Virus record (IMG/VR): IMGVR_UViG_3300031857_000896
Location: 1-31,044 of that record
Origin: a virus
Strand: one strand, 5' to 3'
DNA length: 31,044 nucleotides
Of this stretch, positions 1-8,700 are shown piece by piece; the stretch's first letter is position 1; the number at the start of each line of letters is the position of its first letter. The notes beneath the pieces were generated by a model. The model saw only the letters and a list, made by a program, of their open reading frames with translations. It was not told the origin of the DNA and did not search any database. Position numbers and translations under genes: made by a program.

Positions 1-2
1 AG

Positions 3-989
3 GCAATCGGCAATGACGCACGGCCTGTCATCTTCGACGAGGTCGAGGACGATAAGAACAATCGTGAACGTCGGCATGCTATCATCCAACTCATGCGTCA
101 GTCATCCTCTGACACGCGCGGGTTGATCCTCAAGGGAGGTGCCAACCACGAGAGCCAGTCGTTCTCGGTGCGGTCATCGTTCCTGCTTGCATCGATCGGC
201 GTCGGCCTGACCGAAGCTGCGGACATGACACGCACCGCTGTGGTCACGCTGCTACCGAACGAGGCGCATAGCCTTGATGAGATGAAGCGGATGGAGGCGC
301 AGTTCCAGAAGCTGCAGAACCTAACGCACATGATCCCGCGCGACATGCCTCAGCGCCTGATGGCTCGGCAGCTCGCCAACATCTGGTCGCTACGCAAGAA
401 CATCGAGATCTTCAAGGAGGTCATCGCAACATCGATGGCTAACCGACGGATCGGTGACCAGCTCGGGACGTTGCTGGCTGGAGCGTACTCGCTCAGCTCA
501 CGCAACATCATCAGCCGGCGCGCGTGCGAGAAGTATCTGGATGCCTATGATTGGTCGGACTTTACGTCCGTGCAGTCTGTGCGTGAGGACATCGCACTGC
601 TTCACCACATTTGTGGTAGCGTAATCCGTGTCGAGACGCGCAACGGCACACAGGATCGTGCCATCGGTGAGATCATGCACGAGCTGATCCGCCCGCAGTA
701 TGAGCCCGATGTCAATCCGGTGAAGGCTCATGCCACGCTGGGTCGGTACGGTCTGAAGATTGAAGAGAATAATCTGGGCGTGTGGGTGGCGACCAACGTG
801 CTGTCACTGAACAAGCTGATGTCCTCATCGGTGTACGCTGAGGGCTGGCAGAAGGTGCTGCAGCGCAACCCATCCTGTAAGAAGGCGGACAAGAGCATGC
901 GGTTTGGCGGCGAGGTGAGCCGCGCGCTGTTCATCCCGCTGGTCCACTGGCCCATCCATGAGAAGGCAAACGAAGATGGCACGGAATAA
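3..989 (+). CDS. Phage primase/helicase-type ATPase, C-terminal part (5' end outside window)
   Basis: The frame is open from the first bases of the window, so the gene starts upstream and only about 328 C-terminal residues are visible. The first residues include PVIFDEVEDD, which fits a Walker B strand (hydrophobic residues followed by DE). It is followed by a Ser/Arg-rich segment ending in FSVRSSFLLASIGVGL, a pattern I associate with the ATPase half of phage primase-helicase proteins (toprim/DUF927-like). Walker A must lie upstream. The likely role is a motor that unwinds DNA at the phage fork, but an ATPase of another branch cannot be excluded. It ends with TAA and overlaps the next small gene by 14 nt, suggesting one plus-strand replication operon. 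An internal ATG at position 93 is not the true start, because the Walker B motif lies before it. Confidence 0.6.
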   Translation, partial: AIGNDARPVIFDEVEDDKNNRERRHAIIQLMRQSSSDTRGLILKGGANHESQSFSVRSSFLLASIGVGLTEAADMTRTAVVTLLPNEAHSLDEMKRMEAQFQKLQNLTHMIPRDMPQRLMARQLANIWSLRKNIEIFKEVIATSMANRRIGDQLGTLLAGAYSLSSRNIISRRACEKYLDAYDWSDFTSVQSVREDIALLHHICGSVIRVETRNGTQDRAIGEIMHELIRPQYEPDVNPVKAHATLGRYGLKIEENNLGVWVATNVLSLNKLMSSSVYAEGWQKVLQRNPSCKKADKSMRFGGEVSRALFIPLVHWPIHEKANEDGTE

Positions 990-1164
990 ACTCAGCTCGA
1001 TCCCGAGCAAACAGTTCGAGATGGCAACCATCATGGTCGGACAGTGGACGGACGAACGCCTGAAGAAAGCTCAGGCCATCGATCTGATCAGGGCGTATGG
1101 GCTCGACGTTATCGAGGCAGAGAAGATCCTCGACAAGGAACTGCGTAAGAGAAAGTGGAAGTGA
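976..1164 (+). CDS. Small basic helical protein, unknown function
   Basis: A 62-residue protein that I do not recognise. It is rich in charged residues and probably all-helical, with a very basic end (KELRKRKWK). I chose the ATG at 976 because GAGAAGG lies 9 nt upstream; an ATG at 958 in the same frame has no comparable site. The gene overlaps the end of the ATPase gene by 14 nt and its stop codon lies 3 nt before the helicase start, so it is translated as part of the replication operon. The basic tail could touch nucleic acid or a partner enzyme, but that is inference only. Confidence 0.6.
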   Translation: MARNKLSSIPSKQFEMATIMVGQWTDERLKKAQAIDLIRAYGLDVIEAEKILDKELRKRKWK

Positions 1165-1167
1165 TGT

Positions 1168-2655
1168 ATGGTCCAGCTTAGAGACTATCAGGAGCGTGCA
1201 ATCGACGCCGTTCGTGATAGCTTCAGGCAGGGTCATAAGCGCACGCTGCTGGTCAGCCCGACTGGCAGCGGCAAGACCCTGATGTTCAGCTACATATCGG
1301 CAGGCATGGCGCGCAACGATAAGCGCATCGTGATCATTGCGCACAGGCGTGAGCTGCTCAAGCAGATCAGCGCCGCGCTCAAGAACGTGGGCGTCAAGCA
1401 TGCGGTGCTGGCTGCGGGCACACTGGGCCTGCCTCGGGCCAATGTCGTGGTCGCTTCGGTGTTCACGCTGGCACGCAGGCTGGCCAAATTCCCGGCCCCT
1501 GATCTGATCATCGGGGACGAGGCGCACCACTTCACGCCTGACTCCACATGGGGGAAGGTTGTGCAGGCCTTTCCGAATGCCCGCGTATTGGGCGTCACAG
1601 CCACGCCTGAGCGCCTCGATGGCAAAGGGCTAGGTCTCCTATTCGATGACATGGTTATGGGCCCTACGGTCGCTGAGCTGACCGAGCAGGGCTATCTGTC
1701 ACCGGCTGAGGTCTATGCCCCGAGCAAGCCTGACCTATCCCGGGCGCGTACCCGCATGGGTGATTACGTCACGAAGGATCTCGAGGACACGATGGACAAG
1801 CCATCCATCACCGGCAGCGCGGTAGCTCACTATCGCAAGCTGGCCGATGGTCGTCGGGCTGTGGCCTTCTGCGTCAGCGTCAAGCACGCCAAGGATGTGG
1901 CCGAAGAGTTCAGGCAGGCAGGCTATCATGCCAGCCACGTCGACGGTGGCATGGATGAGAAGGAACGGGACAGCGTGCTGGCTCGGTTCGAGGCCGGTGA
2001 GATACAGGTTCTGACGAGCTGCGACCTGATCAGCGAGGGCTTCGACCTTCCTGCCATCGAGGTCGCCATCCTGCTCAGGCCGACGAAGAGCCTGTCGATG
2101 TATCTCCAGCAGGTGGGCCGGGCCATCCGCCCATCACCGGGCAAGGAGAAGACGATCGTCCTCGATCATGCCGGCAACACGAAGATGCATGGGTTCATCG
2201 ACGAGCATCGCGAGTGGGAGCTGACGACTGAGCGTGCGCGCAAGCGCACCAGTGAGACAGCGGTGCCGACCGTGCGCAGTTGTCCGTCATGCTTCGCAAT
2301 GCACAGGCCCATGCCGGTCTGCCCGAAGTGCGGTCACGTCTATCAGTTGAAGTCGCGCAAGGTGCAGCAGGTTGAGGGCGAGCTGGTGCAGGTAACGCGA
2401 GCCGACGATGCCAAGCAGGCGTCAGCCGTGATGGATCTGAACCGGCGCTTTAGTGTCTTGAAAAAGATTGGAAGTAGCAGAGGATACGCACACCCTGACA
2501 AGTGGGCATTCAATGTCATCTGCGGTCAGGAGTCTGCCCGTCTGGCTAAGCTCAGGTCGGCAAACGGGAGCGTCACGACCGATGGTCTGACAGTGGAAGA
2601 GAGGTCAAGGATATGGAACGCGACGATTGGGAGGATGACGAAACCAGCGCCGTGA
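1168..2655 (+). CDS. DEAH-box superfamily 2 helicase with C-terminal zinc knuckle
   Basis: This 495-residue protein has the full set of SF2 helicase motifs: a Q-type motif at the start (RDYQERA), Walker A SPTGSGKT at 30-37, AHRREL, Walker B/DEAH at 117-120, VTATPERLD (motif III), and QQVGRAIRP at 314-322 (motif VI with the arginine finger). A C-x2-C-x9-C-x2-C cluster at residues 372, 375, 385 and 388 should bind zinc and is common in phage helicases of this type. ATP-driven unwinding or remodelling of DNA during replication or recombination is the expected role. It begins 3 nt after the preceding stop and overlaps the next gene by 43 nt. A VRR-NUC nuclease gene follows closely; helicase/VRR-NUC neighbours recur in phages. 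The helicase assignment is secure; the substrate is not known. Confidence 0.92.
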   Translation: MVQLRDYQERAIDAVRDSFRQGHKRTLLVSPTGSGKTLMFSYISAGMARNDKRIVIIAHRRELLKQISAALKNVGVKHAVLAAGTLGLPRANVVVASVFTLARRLAKFPAPDLIIGDEAHHFTPDSTWGKVVQAFPNARVLGVTATPERLDGKGLGLLFDDMVMGPTVAELTEQGYLSPAEVYAPSKPDLSRARTRMGDYVTKDLEDTMDKPSITGSAVAHYRKLADGRRAVAFCVSVKHAKDVAEEFRQAGYHASHVDGGMDEKERDSVLARFEAGEIQVLTSCDLISEGFDLPAIEVAILLRPTKSLSMYLQQVGRAIRPSPGKEKTIVLDHAGNTKMHGFIDEHREWELTTERARKRTSETAVPTVRSCPSCFAMHRPMPVCPKCGHVYQLKSRKVQQVEGELVQVTRADDAKQASAVMDLNRRFSVLKKIGSSRGYAHPDKWAFNVICGQESARLAKLRSANGSVTTDGLTVEERSRIWNATIGRMTKPAP

Positions 2656-2837
2656 TCGTGCCGGTTTCCCTGATCCACGCCCTTACATTCGAGATGCTGC
2701 ACACCATTGATACGTGGCATGAGGATAGGAACCTCGACGAGGTGAACCTGAGCAAATGCTTTGTCGCCATGATGGCTGCCGTTGACGCAGCGATGGAGCG
2801 GCTGAGCAACTCATCTGGACAGGAGACACTGCAATGA
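2613..2837 (+). CDS. Small acidic protein, unknown function
   Basis: A 74-residue protein whose first 43 nt overlap the end of the helicase gene in another frame. A purine-rich stretch (GAAGAGAGG) sits just upstream of the ATG. The N-terminus is strongly acidic (MERDDWEDDE) and the rest alternates hydrophobic and charged residues, as in a small helical bundle. The stop codon overlaps the ATG of the VRR-NUC gene (ATGA), so the two are translationally coupled and may act together. I recognise no domain. Its position between helicase and nuclease suggests an accessory or adaptor of DNA processing, which is inference. Confidence 0.6.
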   Translation: MERDDWEDDETSAVIVPVSLIHALTFEMLHTIDTWHEDRNLDEVNLSKCFVAMMAAVDAAMERLSNSSGQETLQ

Positions 2838-3154
2838 AAGAGGCCGTCATCCAGCAGGAGATCCGGCTTGCTCTGGGTCAGCGCGACGACATCATGCTGT
2901 TCCGCATCAACGTCGGCAAGTTCCGACCGCTTGATGGTGGGCCGCGCGTTATCCAGTCAGCGCCAGAGGGGACTCCCGACCTGCTTGGGGTGATGACCCC
3001 GGGCCGAGCGTTCGCCATCGAGGTCAAGACCGAGCGAGGCAAGCAGCGCACGGCGCAGGTGGCATGGCAGAATGCGTGGGAAAAGCGCGGCGGGATCTAC
3101 GTTTTGGCCCGATCAGTGGAGGATGTTTATCGTGGGCTTGACATTCAGCCTTAG
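2834..3154 (+). CDS. VRR-NUC domain nuclease
   Basis: A 106-residue single-domain protein matching the VRR-NUC family of PD-(D/E)xK nucleases. The active-site set is visible: E9 in an N-terminal helix (QQEIR), the signature EGTPDLLG with D49, and AIEVKTERGKQR with E63 and K65. Length is typical of stand-alone phage VRR-NUC proteins. Family members cut branched or flapped DNA (structure-specific endonuclease); here it would act on replication or recombination intermediates together with the helicase upstream. It starts by ATGA overlap with the 74-residue gene. The last codons contain a promoter-like TTGACA, and a 44-nt spacer follows, the longest gap in this block. Confidence 0.88.
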   Translation: MKEAVIQQEIRLALGQRDDIMLFRINVGKFRPLDGGPRVIQSAPEGTPDLLGVMTPGRAFAIEVKTERGKQRTAQVAWQNAWEKRGGIYVLARSVEDVYRGLDIQP

Positions 3155-3167
3155 CGGTATACATTAT
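3138..3167 (+). promoter_or_regulatory. Putative sigma70-type promoter for the exonuclease/annealase/SSB genes
   Basis: A perfect -35 TTGACA at 3138-3143 is followed after 18 nt by CATTAT at 3162-3167 (four of six matches to TATAAT). Transcription would start near 3174, ahead of the GGAGG at 3186-3190 and the ATG at 3199. It overlaps the end of the VRR-NUC gene. Elsewhere in this block genes abut or overlap, so a 44-nt spacer supports a regulatory role. Host sigma-factor preference is unknown. Confidence 0.5.
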
Positions 3168-3196
3168 GACAACAACATAAAGACCGGAGGTATACA
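3156..3196 (+). repeat. Pair of GGTATACA direct repeats flanking the presumed transcription start
   Basis: GGTATACA occurs at 3156-3163 and again at 3189-3196. The copies are 33 bp apart, about three helical turns, and each contains the palindrome GTATAC. One overlaps the -10 region and the other the ribosome binding site, where an operator would be effective. A 54-residue ribbon-helix-helix-like protein is encoded just downstream and could be the binder; this is inference. Chance occurrence of an 8-mer pair is possible. Confidence 0.3.
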
Positions 3197-3198
3197 AC

Positions 3199-4134
3199 AT
3201 GGCAATTATTTCTGTGCGTGACGAAGCGCACTGGCACGAGTTGCGTGCCAAACACATCGGCGGTAGTGACGTGGCCGCCCTGTTCGGGCTGTCTCCCTTC
3301 ACATCCCGCTGGCAGTTGTGGATGGAGAAGGCTGGCAAGATTGCCCCCGAAGATCTGTCAGATAACAAAGCTGTGCAGGCCGGCACGTTCCTCGAGAGCG
3401 GCATCGCCAACTGGGCAGCGCATCGCTGGTCGATGGATGTCACCAAGGTCATCGACTATTTCACGGTCGATGATTGCCCGGGCATGGGCGCATCGTTCGA
3501 TTACATCACAGCGGACGGCGCACCTGTGGAGATCAAATGGTCTGCTCGCGGTCATGGCTGGCATTACAGCGGCGATGAGATCCTCGAGGCCCCTGAGAAT
3601 TACATCCTTCAGGTGCAGCATCAGCTCGCTTGCACGTCATCCGATCATGCATGGCTGGTCGCCCTGATCGACGACGAGCCGCGCCGCATGAAGATACCGC
3701 GTAACGATAACATCATCGACGCTATCAAGTCTGAGATCACCACGTTCTGGGACAGCATCGCCAATGGTGTCGAACCGGAGATCGACTTCCAGAAGGACGT
3801 GGCTGCGCTGACCAAGCTGATGGGCACGCTACCCAAGAGCGACATCACGCTTGATGATGGCGACGCCCTGCTCTTCGCAGACTATAAGCTGGCCAAGGAA
3901 GATGAGAAGAAGGCCATCGCCCGTGCTGACGAAGCCAAGGCTCTGATCATGGTCAAGGTTCGGGAGAAGCTCGAGCTTGTGAACACGTCCAAGGATAAGG
4001 CCTCGGTCAAGTGCGGCGAATATAAGATGTCGATCAGCACCGTCGCCGACAATCCCGGGAAGGTGATCACGCAGGACATGGTCGGAACCGTAACAGGAAA
4101 GCGCTCGGGTTATACCCGGGTTGTCATCAGCTAA
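3199..4134 (+). CDS. YqaJ-type viral recombinase exonuclease
   Basis: A 311-residue protein of the YqaJ/lambda-exonuclease fold. Signatures in order: IGGSDVAALFG at 20-30, G62 with E66 (AGTFLESGIANW), GASFDYI with D101, VEIKW with E111 and K113, and a later YILQVQHQL helix. D101-E111-K113 form the PD-(D/E)xK site. The remaining part, about 210-311, is a helical C-terminal extension that may bind the annealase. The enzyme is expected to chew one strand of double-stranded ends, producing single strands for RecT. A strong GGAGG lies 8 nt before the ATG. The stop (TAA) overlaps the next ATG by one base. Partner genes for annealase and SSB follow directly. Confidence 0.92.
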   Translation: MAIISVRDEAHWHELRAKHIGGSDVAALFGLSPFTSRWQLWMEKAGKIAPEDLSDNKAVQAGTFLESGIANWAAHRWSMDVTKVIDYFTVDDCPGMGASFDYITADGAPVEIKWSARGHGWHYSGDEILEAPENYILQVQHQLACTSSDHAWLVALIDDEPRRMKIPRNDNIIDAIKSEITTFWDSIANGVEPEIDFQKDVAALTKLMGTLPKSDITLDDGDALLFADYKLAKEDEKKAIARADEAKALIMVKVREKLELVNTSKDKASVKCGEYKMSISTVADNPGKVITQDMVGTVTGKRSGYTRVVIS

Positions 4135-4298
4135 TGAAAGAGCTGGTCATGACCCGGGTCAACAAGGAGCTACTCAACCAGCTCCGCTCTGTTGCCGCTC
4201 GCCACCCTCTGAAGCCAAGCCTGCGCTCATCGCTTGAGCGCGCCATCGAACTGATGATTGAAGATCTCGAAGAGGAAATTCGCAATGCAAACAAGTAA
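4134..4298 (+). CDS. Small ribbon-helix-helix-like protein
   Basis: A 54-residue gene whose ATG overlaps the exonuclease stop (TAATG) and whose 3' end overlaps the annealase start by 14 nt. The sequence reads as a short strand (VMTRVNKELLNQL) followed by two helices joined by a Ser/Pro turn (HPLKPSLRSSLERAIELMI). That is the pattern of Arc/MetJ-type ribbon-helix-helix DNA-binding proteins. A start at the internal ATG at 4149 would keep the whole motif. The tail is acidic. As a dimeric repressor it could control this module, for instance through the GGTATACA pair near 3160-3196. Function is inferred from the fold pattern only. The conserved position between exonuclease and annealase overlaps supports that it is translated. 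Confidence 0.5.
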   Translation: MKELVMTRVNKELLNQLRSVAARHPLKPSLRSSLERAIELMIEDLEEEIRNANK

Positions 4299-5355
4299 CG
4301 CAGTCACCCCCATCAAGCCGATGGATCGCTTCCGTCAGGAGCTGACGGCGCGTGAGGACCACCTGCGCAAGCTGCTGCCGAACACCATGTCGGTAGATAA
4401 GTTCCAAGCCATCGTGGTTGCAGCTGTCGCTGACAACATCGATCTGCTCGACTGTGATCGTGGCTCGCTGCTCAAGGCCTGCCTGAGCGCCGCTGAGCTG
4501 GGCCTGTCGCTCAATAAGAACATGGCTGAGGCTGACATCCTCAAGGTCTGGAACGGCAAGACCAAGCGCAATGAAGCGCAGTTCCGTCCCCGCTACAAAG
4601 GTCTGATGAAGCTGGCCCTGCAGGGCGGTGACGTGCTGAAGATCGAGAGCCGTCTGGTCTATGCCAACGACACGTTCGAGGTCGAGGAAGGCATCGACCC
4701 CCGCATCATCCACAAGCATGGCCTCTCCAATCGTGGCGAAATGGTCGGCGCATACTGCGTGTGGAAGCTGAAGAACGGGGAGACGCAGTTCGAGATCATG
4801 AACAAGAGCGAGATCCTTGCCATCCGTGATCGCTCCTCTGCCAAGACCAAGGACGGTAACATCGTCGGCCCTTGGAAGACGGACGAAGCTGAGATGTGGC
4901 GCAAGACTGTGGTCCGCCGGGCCAGCAAGTACATGCCGCTCTCGACCGAAGCGCAGCGCGCAGTGCAGGAAGACAACGAAGCTGACGGCATCGTCGATGC
5001 AGACGATCTCGTCGGGGACGTGGGAGACATCACAGACGTAACGCCTGAGCCGACCATGCACCGCGCCGAGAAGCAGGTCAGCGTCCTCGAGCAGAAGGTC
5101 GCGCGCAAGCCAGCGCCCGAGCCTGAGCCAGAGATTGAAACAGAACCTGCGCCAGAGGTCACACTCTTGCATGCCGTCGAGGATGCGGATGGCGTGGTAG
5201 ACTGGGACACATGGGCCTATGCAGCCTATGAAGCCGTCGCAGATCTCAGTGAAGAGCAGCGCGCAGAGTGGAAGGCGATGCACGCTGACATGATTGATGA
5301 GGCTGAGATGATGGCACCCCGTGCGCTCAAGCCCCTCAAAGACCTGTTGAAATAA
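4285..5355 (+). CDS. recT: RecT family single-strand annealing protein
   Basis: A 356-residue protein with the RecT family core. Residues about 10-80 contain LTAREDHLRKLLP and DRGSLLKACLSAAELGLSL. These are followed by RPRYKGLMKLALQ, EGIDPRIIHK and, near 220, WRKTVVRRASKYMPLS. Such proteins coat single strands and anneal them to complementary DNA, working with a partner exonuclease. The C-terminal 110 residues are acidic and Pro/Glu-rich (EPEPEIETEP) and probably flexible. I prefer the ATG at 4285 over an upstream TTG- or ATG-like extension because AGAGGA lies 9 nt upstream. The gene follows the YqaJ exonuclease and precedes an SSB-like gene, the classic arrangement of a phage recombination cassette. 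Confidence 0.9.
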   Translation: MQTSNAVTPIKPMDRFRQELTAREDHLRKLLPNTMSVDKFQAIVVAAVADNIDLLDCDRGSLLKACLSAAELGLSLNKNMAEADILKVWNGKTKRNEAQFRPRYKGLMKLALQGGDVLKIESRLVYANDTFEVEEGIDPRIIHKHGLSNRGEMVGAYCVWKLKNGETQFEIMNKSEILAIRDRSSAKTKDGNIVGPWKTDEAEMWRKTVVRRASKYMPLSTEAQRAVQEDNEADGIVDADDLVGDVGDITDVTPEPTMHRAEKQVSVLEQKVARKPAPEPEPEIETEPAPEVTLLHAVEDADGVVDWDTWAYAAYEAVADLSEEQRAEWKAMHADMIDEAEMMAPRALKPLKDLLK

Positions 5356-5366
5356 GGAGAAAGTAA

Positions 5367-5675
5367 ATGGCTAAGAAGTATGATCTCGTCGTCAAGGTTG
5401 GCGAATACACCGATGGACAGGGCCAGACCAAGGGCCGCTTCAAGAACGTCGGCGTCATGATGGAAGGGCAGAACGGCCCATACATCCTGCTCGACCGCAC
5501 GTTCAATCCTGCCGGCGTTGGCGGCAATGATGGACGGGAGAGCATCATCGTGTCCCTGTATGAGCCAAAGGCTGACGGTAACCAGCCGAGCCCTGCGCAG
5601 CAGCAGCACTCGCAGCAGAAGGCCAATGCCTTCCAGCCGCAGCCGCGTGACCTGCAGGACGATGTGCCCTTTTGA
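5367..5675 (+). CDS. SSB-like single-stranded DNA binding protein with acidic DDVPF tip
   Basis: A 102-residue protein. Residues 1-70 alternate hydrophobic and polar residues, with aromatic and glycine positions, as expected for a small OB-fold or similar beta barrel. Residues 70-95 are a Gln/Pro-rich linker, and the protein ends in DLQDDVPF. That last segment closely copies the conserved SSB C-terminal tip (DDDIPF), which recruits SSB partners such as RecO, exonuclease I and helicases. I therefore read it as a phage ssDNA-binding protein working with RecT and YqaJ. AAGGAG lies 7 nt before the ATG. The OB-fold itself is inferred from pattern, not from clear motifs; the C-terminal tip and the context carry the assignment. 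It is the last plus-strand gene and converges on the late operon. Confidence 0.62.
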   Translation: MAKKYDLVVKVGEYTDGQGQTKGRFKNVGVMMEGQNGPYILLDRTFNPAGVGGNDGRESIIVSLYEPKADGNQPSPAQQQHSQQKANAFQPQPRDLQDDVPF

Positions 5676-5684
5676 GAATGATGA

Positions 5685-5707
5685 GGCGGGGGCTTACTGC
5701 TCCCGCC
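5685..5707. terminator. GC-rich hairpin between the converging early and late operons
   Basis: GGCGGGGGC (5685-5693) can pair with GCTCCCGCC (5699-5707) around a 5-nt loop, giving a 9-bp stem with one G-U pair on the plus strand. It lies between the SSB-like stop and the end of the 2224-residue gene, which is where a shared terminator would be expected. There is no U-run on either side, so it is not a standard rho-independent terminator; it may only slow or collide polymerases. Confidence 0.3.
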
Positions 5708-8700
5708 GCTTCACGTCGTTGTAAGCAGCGTTAAACCTGCTCATAATCTCGAGCTGCTTGCTCCGGTATTCATCAGGATCCATTTCATTGGCATCCTTGC
5801 GCAGCTCTTTAAGTTCCTTGTCAGCCGTCTTGTAAGCTTCCACCACAGTGGAGTCGATAGCCACAGGCTTCGAGTTTTCCATGAACACCTTCTCGGAATC
5901 GTCACCCTCGTCCGCCAGCTTCTGTGCGTCGATGGCCCTCTTCATGTCAGGCTGTGCCTCATAGAACCTACCCATCGGAGAGTACTCGATAAGCTTCGGG
6001 TCGAAGTAGAATGGGTTCAGCTTCTTCGCCGCCTCGATATCACCTTCGACAGCCCCGCCGACCAGACGGCCCACGCCTCCAGTGTATTGGTCGACGAAGT
6101 ATTTGAGTTGGTCAGGCGACACGTCGATGTCACCCTTCACTCGGCCATAACCACCAGTCGCCTTCTGAAGGCCCTCAGCAATCATCTTATAGACTTCAGG
6201 TGTTGAGGGCTTGGCGCGCGATGCCTGAGCAATACTTTCATCGAACGGCTCGTTGTAGATTGGAGACTTGAAGAAGCTCTCATTGATCAGCAGGTCGTAC
6301 ATCGGAGCGACGCTGGTCGGTGCTAGAGTGCGCGCCTCAGTGCTGCGGATGACGGGCGATAGGGACGACAGGAAGGCAGCGCCAACCTGCTGACCAGCCG
6401 TCAGGATATCGACAGACGCCTTGGCATCCGATGTCTTGCCAGCCAGAACCTCAGCCATCTTGCCACCGACATACCGCTCGAACACGAACAGGAAGCCAAT
6501 GGGCAGCGTGAGCGGCTTCTCATCTGGGCTGTAATAGACGTGCAAGAACGCCAGCTTCCGCCACTCAGGCATCTGGCTATAGTCATCCTCGCCATCCCCA
6601 TCACTATCCGGGGCGTTCATGACATTCAGCATGCCGAGGGCAAAGCCAATGCCAAGCTGCGCGACAAGCATTCTGCGATAGGTCGAGCTGTCGAGGCTGG
6701 TCACCTTGCGCGTGAGGTTGGTTAGAGACGGCGTCGTCCACCAGAAGATGCCGTCAATGATGCGCCCGAAGCGTCCCATCTTGGTGAGGTCGAGCGTGCT
6801 GCGCAGTGCAATAGGCGCAGCCTGCTCTGGTGTGAGGCCGGCTTCCGTGAGCGCACGATAGGCAGCGACGCGCGGCACCAGATCCACGAAGTCGTTGATA
6901 CCATCGACTGCCTTCAGCAGCTTATTGAAACCTTCCTTGGTTTCGTAATAGCCAGACTTCACGCCTGTTGCAGTCAGACGCTTCAGCTCCGCTTCCATCC
7001 GCTGGGCCACGCGCTCAGCGCGCTCAGCAAATTCCTGACCAGCAGCGCCGCCATTGACGATCATCTCTTCCGTCAGAGCCTTGACGAATGCAATCTCTTC
7101 ACTCCCCGGTTCGCGATTAACGAGATGGGAGAACACACCCGCCATCGTGTTGGGAGACCATGAATACTTCCACGTCTTCATGGCAGCCGACTTGCCATAG
7201 GCTGCGCTGCGCTTACGGCCCTTCTCAGTGAAGACATTACCGGCTGCGTCAGACACACTGCGTAGAAACTCACGCGGCCAGAAGGCAGGGTTGAACCGCG
7301 TGTGCAGCCCGCGCATCACGGACATTATCTTTAAGAGCCGCTGAGTCCACTTACCAAGTTGCAGCGGGTCGAGGTTGTTAAAGGCGCGCAGGGTAGCGCG
7401 GCCCTCCTCGTTGGGTGCAGTCTCAATGATGTACGGCTTGCCGTTCTTGAAGGCCCGGATGCCGTTCTTATAGGCATTCTCATCGGTGATCTTGACCGGC
7501 TTGCCCTTAACGATCTTCGGGCTCTTCTCATCATAGATCGTGAGCAAACCTTCGAACGCATCCGGATCACGCTGATACTCAGTCGCTACCGTATTGATAA
7601 CCTGATTACGCTGACCCATCTCCAAGAACATCTCGGCGTCAGCGATCATGTTATACAGAGAGTTGGCTGCCTGAGAAGAGCGGCCCTTGGCTTCCTTCAC
7701 AGGCTTCGCTCTCAGTCCAGCGACACGACTATAGACCGGACGGCCTCCCTCATACGCGCCATAATCGGCGTGTGGATCAGGCTGCCCTTCGACAGTCAGG
7801 TCACCGCTCGGGGCCCAGCCCTTGTAGGGCGTGTAGTTGGGGTACTTGCGCTTCCAGTCAGCCATTGTCTCGGCGGAGACGAGGCCGTCATTCACCATCA
7901 TTTCCTGCGTCTTATTGCGCAGGCGGTCATGCAGCTTCAGTACCCGGTTGATATAGCGCATCTTGCCCGAAAGCTGGAGGTCACTGAGGATTGCTTCGGC
8001 CTGAGCATCAGTCAGACCTGAGCCACCATCAGGCATGTCCTTATTCTTTGCAGCGATCTCAGCATTACGCTCGGCAGCACCGCGAGCCTGAAGCGCATCG
8101 TTGATATCGTCCAGCGTGACACCGTTCTTGATGGCATCATTCACCGCGTCGTCGATGGGGTCGACGTAATCACGGCGCAACTTCATGAGCTGACCGTTCT
8201 TCTTGGAGAGGAAGGTCTCGAACTTGCTATAGAACGAGTCGGATTCCGGCAGCGTCTCCATGCCATATGATCGCGCGCGCCAGTTATCCGCAGCCCGGAT
8301 GCCAGAGAACTGACTTCCGATATTACTCCATGAAGCACTGGTGCGCCAACGCGCAGCAGCCTGACGCAGGCGGCTCATGCGCACGGGCTCAGGGTCTACC
8401 GATGCCTGAGGTTGGGTCTCGATAGATGCCGACGGCCCTTCAGCGCGGCGGCTGACGACCACTTCTTCCGGCTTGCGCTCACGCTCGGATTTCAGCGCAC
8501 CAGCGGCGCGCAACTCCTCGCGGTTCTTGCCCCTCTGTGCGGATACATCACGTGCTTCAATCTCTCCGGCAAGATCCTGATAGCGGGTGAACCCACGATC
8601 AGCGTCTTCGGAGAAGAACTTCTTGGCCATTCTTGCGACAGGGGAATCCTTATCTGTACCATCCCATGTGGGCATATTATCAATCGCCGACTGAAGATCG

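Noticed and set aside
931-1530. A 199-codon minus-strand frame opposite the small basic gene and the helicase start
   Set aside because: The helicase Walker A motif in the plus direction is decisive; the minus frame has no ribosome site or domain.
4174-5283. A 369-codon minus-strand frame opposite the RecT gene
   Set aside because: The RecT protein has clear family motifs in the other direction and the antisense product has none.
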